DNA from: Lachnospiraceae bacterium UBA7086
Lineage (GTDB): Bacteria; Bacillota; Clostridia; Lachnospirales; Lachnospiraceae
Reading direction: 5' to 3'
Assembly: GCA_002492525.1 (NCBI GenBank)
Contig: DKZA01000023.1
Coordinates: 1 to 5,242, forward strand
DNA length: 5,242 bases
Below the pieces are notes generated by a model. The model did not search any database. It worked only from the letters and a program-made list of their open reading frames with translations, and was not told where the DNA came from. The translations under genes and the position numbers were made by a program. Position 1 is the stretch's first letter. Every line of letters begins with the position of its first letter. Positions 4,832-5,242 of the stretch are shown here, piece by piece.

Positions 4832-5242
4832 ATGACCAAAGAAAAGCAGACTGTCATCAACAATCCGCATCTCCATGACAGCGGAGGAAAATTGATCTTC
4901 GGTGACAATATCCTCTGCTCCCAGTTCCTCAGAGATTATGCAGACCTGGAGATCTTACGCAATATCCGTCCGGAGGATATTGAGGATGTATCGGAACGAT
5001 ATGTCCTGCTCTACAGTTCCCAAAGAGACAGCGATACTGTCAAGAAAGTAAACATTTCCAAGTATCTTCCTTTTGGTGAAAACGAAAATCCACTCGAATT
5101 GCCACTTTATATTGTTTCTCTTGTTGAACATAAGACGAAAGTAGAGTACAATGTATGTATGCAGATATTCCGGTATATGTTCTGTATCTGGGATGATTAT
5201 GAGAAGCAGATGGAAAAATCACATCCCGGGATCAGTGCCAGA
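4832..5242 (+). CDS. Rpn-family PD-(D/E)XK nuclease / putative transposase, 5' part
   Basis: An open frame of 137 codons from the ATG at 4832 to the window edge without a stop; the gene is truncated by the window. It matches the Rpn (YhgA-like, recombination-promoting nuclease/putative transposase) family in the form I associate with Lachnospiraceae: HDSGGKLIFGDNILCSQFL (15-33), LRNIRPEDIEDVSERYVLLY (42-61), SDTVKKVNI (67-75), then LVEHKTKVEYN (97-107) and MQIFRYMFCIWDDYE (110-124). D68 and the E99-x-K101 pair are the likely PD-(D/E)XK metal-binding residues. Known family members cut DNA and promote RecA-independent recombination; they are usually about 250-330 residues, so roughly half is seen here. 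The start is fixed by AAGGAG at 4821-4826. It is co-directional with the XRE gene, but the 252-base gap with palindromes and its own candidate promoter suggest separate transcription. Confidence 0.85.
   Translation, partial: MTKEKQTVINNPHLHDSGGKLIFGDNILCSQFLRDYADLEILRNIRPEDIEDVSERYVLLYSSQRDSDTVKKVNISKYLPFGENENPLELPLYIVSLVEHKTKVEYNVCMQIFRYMFCIWDDYEKQMEKSHPGISAR

Noticed and set aside
4794..4835. A 13-codon frame whose TGA overlaps the ATG of the Rpn-like gene, possibly a leader peptide.
   Set aside because: No ribosome binding site precedes its ATG, and the Rpn-like gene has its own good one; the overlap may be chance.
5040..5222. A minus-strand open frame under the Rpn-like gene.
   Set aside because: The plus frame carries the conserved EHK and FRYM motifs; this frame is a shadow.
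1..5242. tRNA, rRNA, CRISPR array, or insertion-sequence ends.
   Set aside because: I scanned for regularly spaced repeats, cloverleaf patterns and transposase genes with terminal repeats, and saw none; the only mobile-type gene is the partial Rpn-like one.

Overview
The window looks like chromosomal DNA from a low-GC Gram-positive anaerobe, most likely a Clostridia member such as Lachnospiraceae. The grounds are strong AGGAGG-type ribosome binding sites, sigma-A style promoters, moderate to low GC, and an Rpn-type PD-(D/E)XK protein whose sequence style I associate with that family. The taxonomic call is inference; there is no rRNA or marker gene here.

Reading leftwards from about 4226 on the minus strand is a surface-polysaccharide type gene set. 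It starts with a consensus promoter, then an 89-residue coiled-coil protein, then a strong hairpin with a T tract. Two intact GT4 glycosyltransferases and a class I SAM-dependent methyltransferase follow. Two decayed GT2 glycosyltransferase remnants are interspersed: one between the second GT4 and the methyltransferase, reading in frame into the methyltransferase, and one after the methyltransferase at the left edge, with two in-frame TAG codons. The genes are closely spaced and co-directional, so they probably form one operon that builds and decorates a glycan repeat unit and has lost parts by deletion and point mutation.

Reading rightwards are a 92-residue XRE-family repressor-like protein (4301-4579) and then, after a 250-base gap with three consecutive palindromes, the 5' part of an Rpn-family nuclease/transposase-like gene that leaves the window at 5242.

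The XRE gene and the polysaccharide operon are divergent. Their predicted promoters lie back to back around 4198-4241, with a perfect 12-bp palindrome (4201-4212) inside the leftward promoter and next to the rightward one. This suggests the XRE protein controls both directions. A hairpin between the coiled-coil gene and the first glycosyltransferase would then act as a terminator or attenuator limiting expression of the sugar genes. Base composition shifts along the window. Sampled 60-base stretches run about 30% GC in the methyltransferase (541-600), 47% in the first GT4 (3001-3060) and 57% in the XRE gene (4321-4380), which fits a polysaccharide cassette acquired by transfer next to more native DNA.
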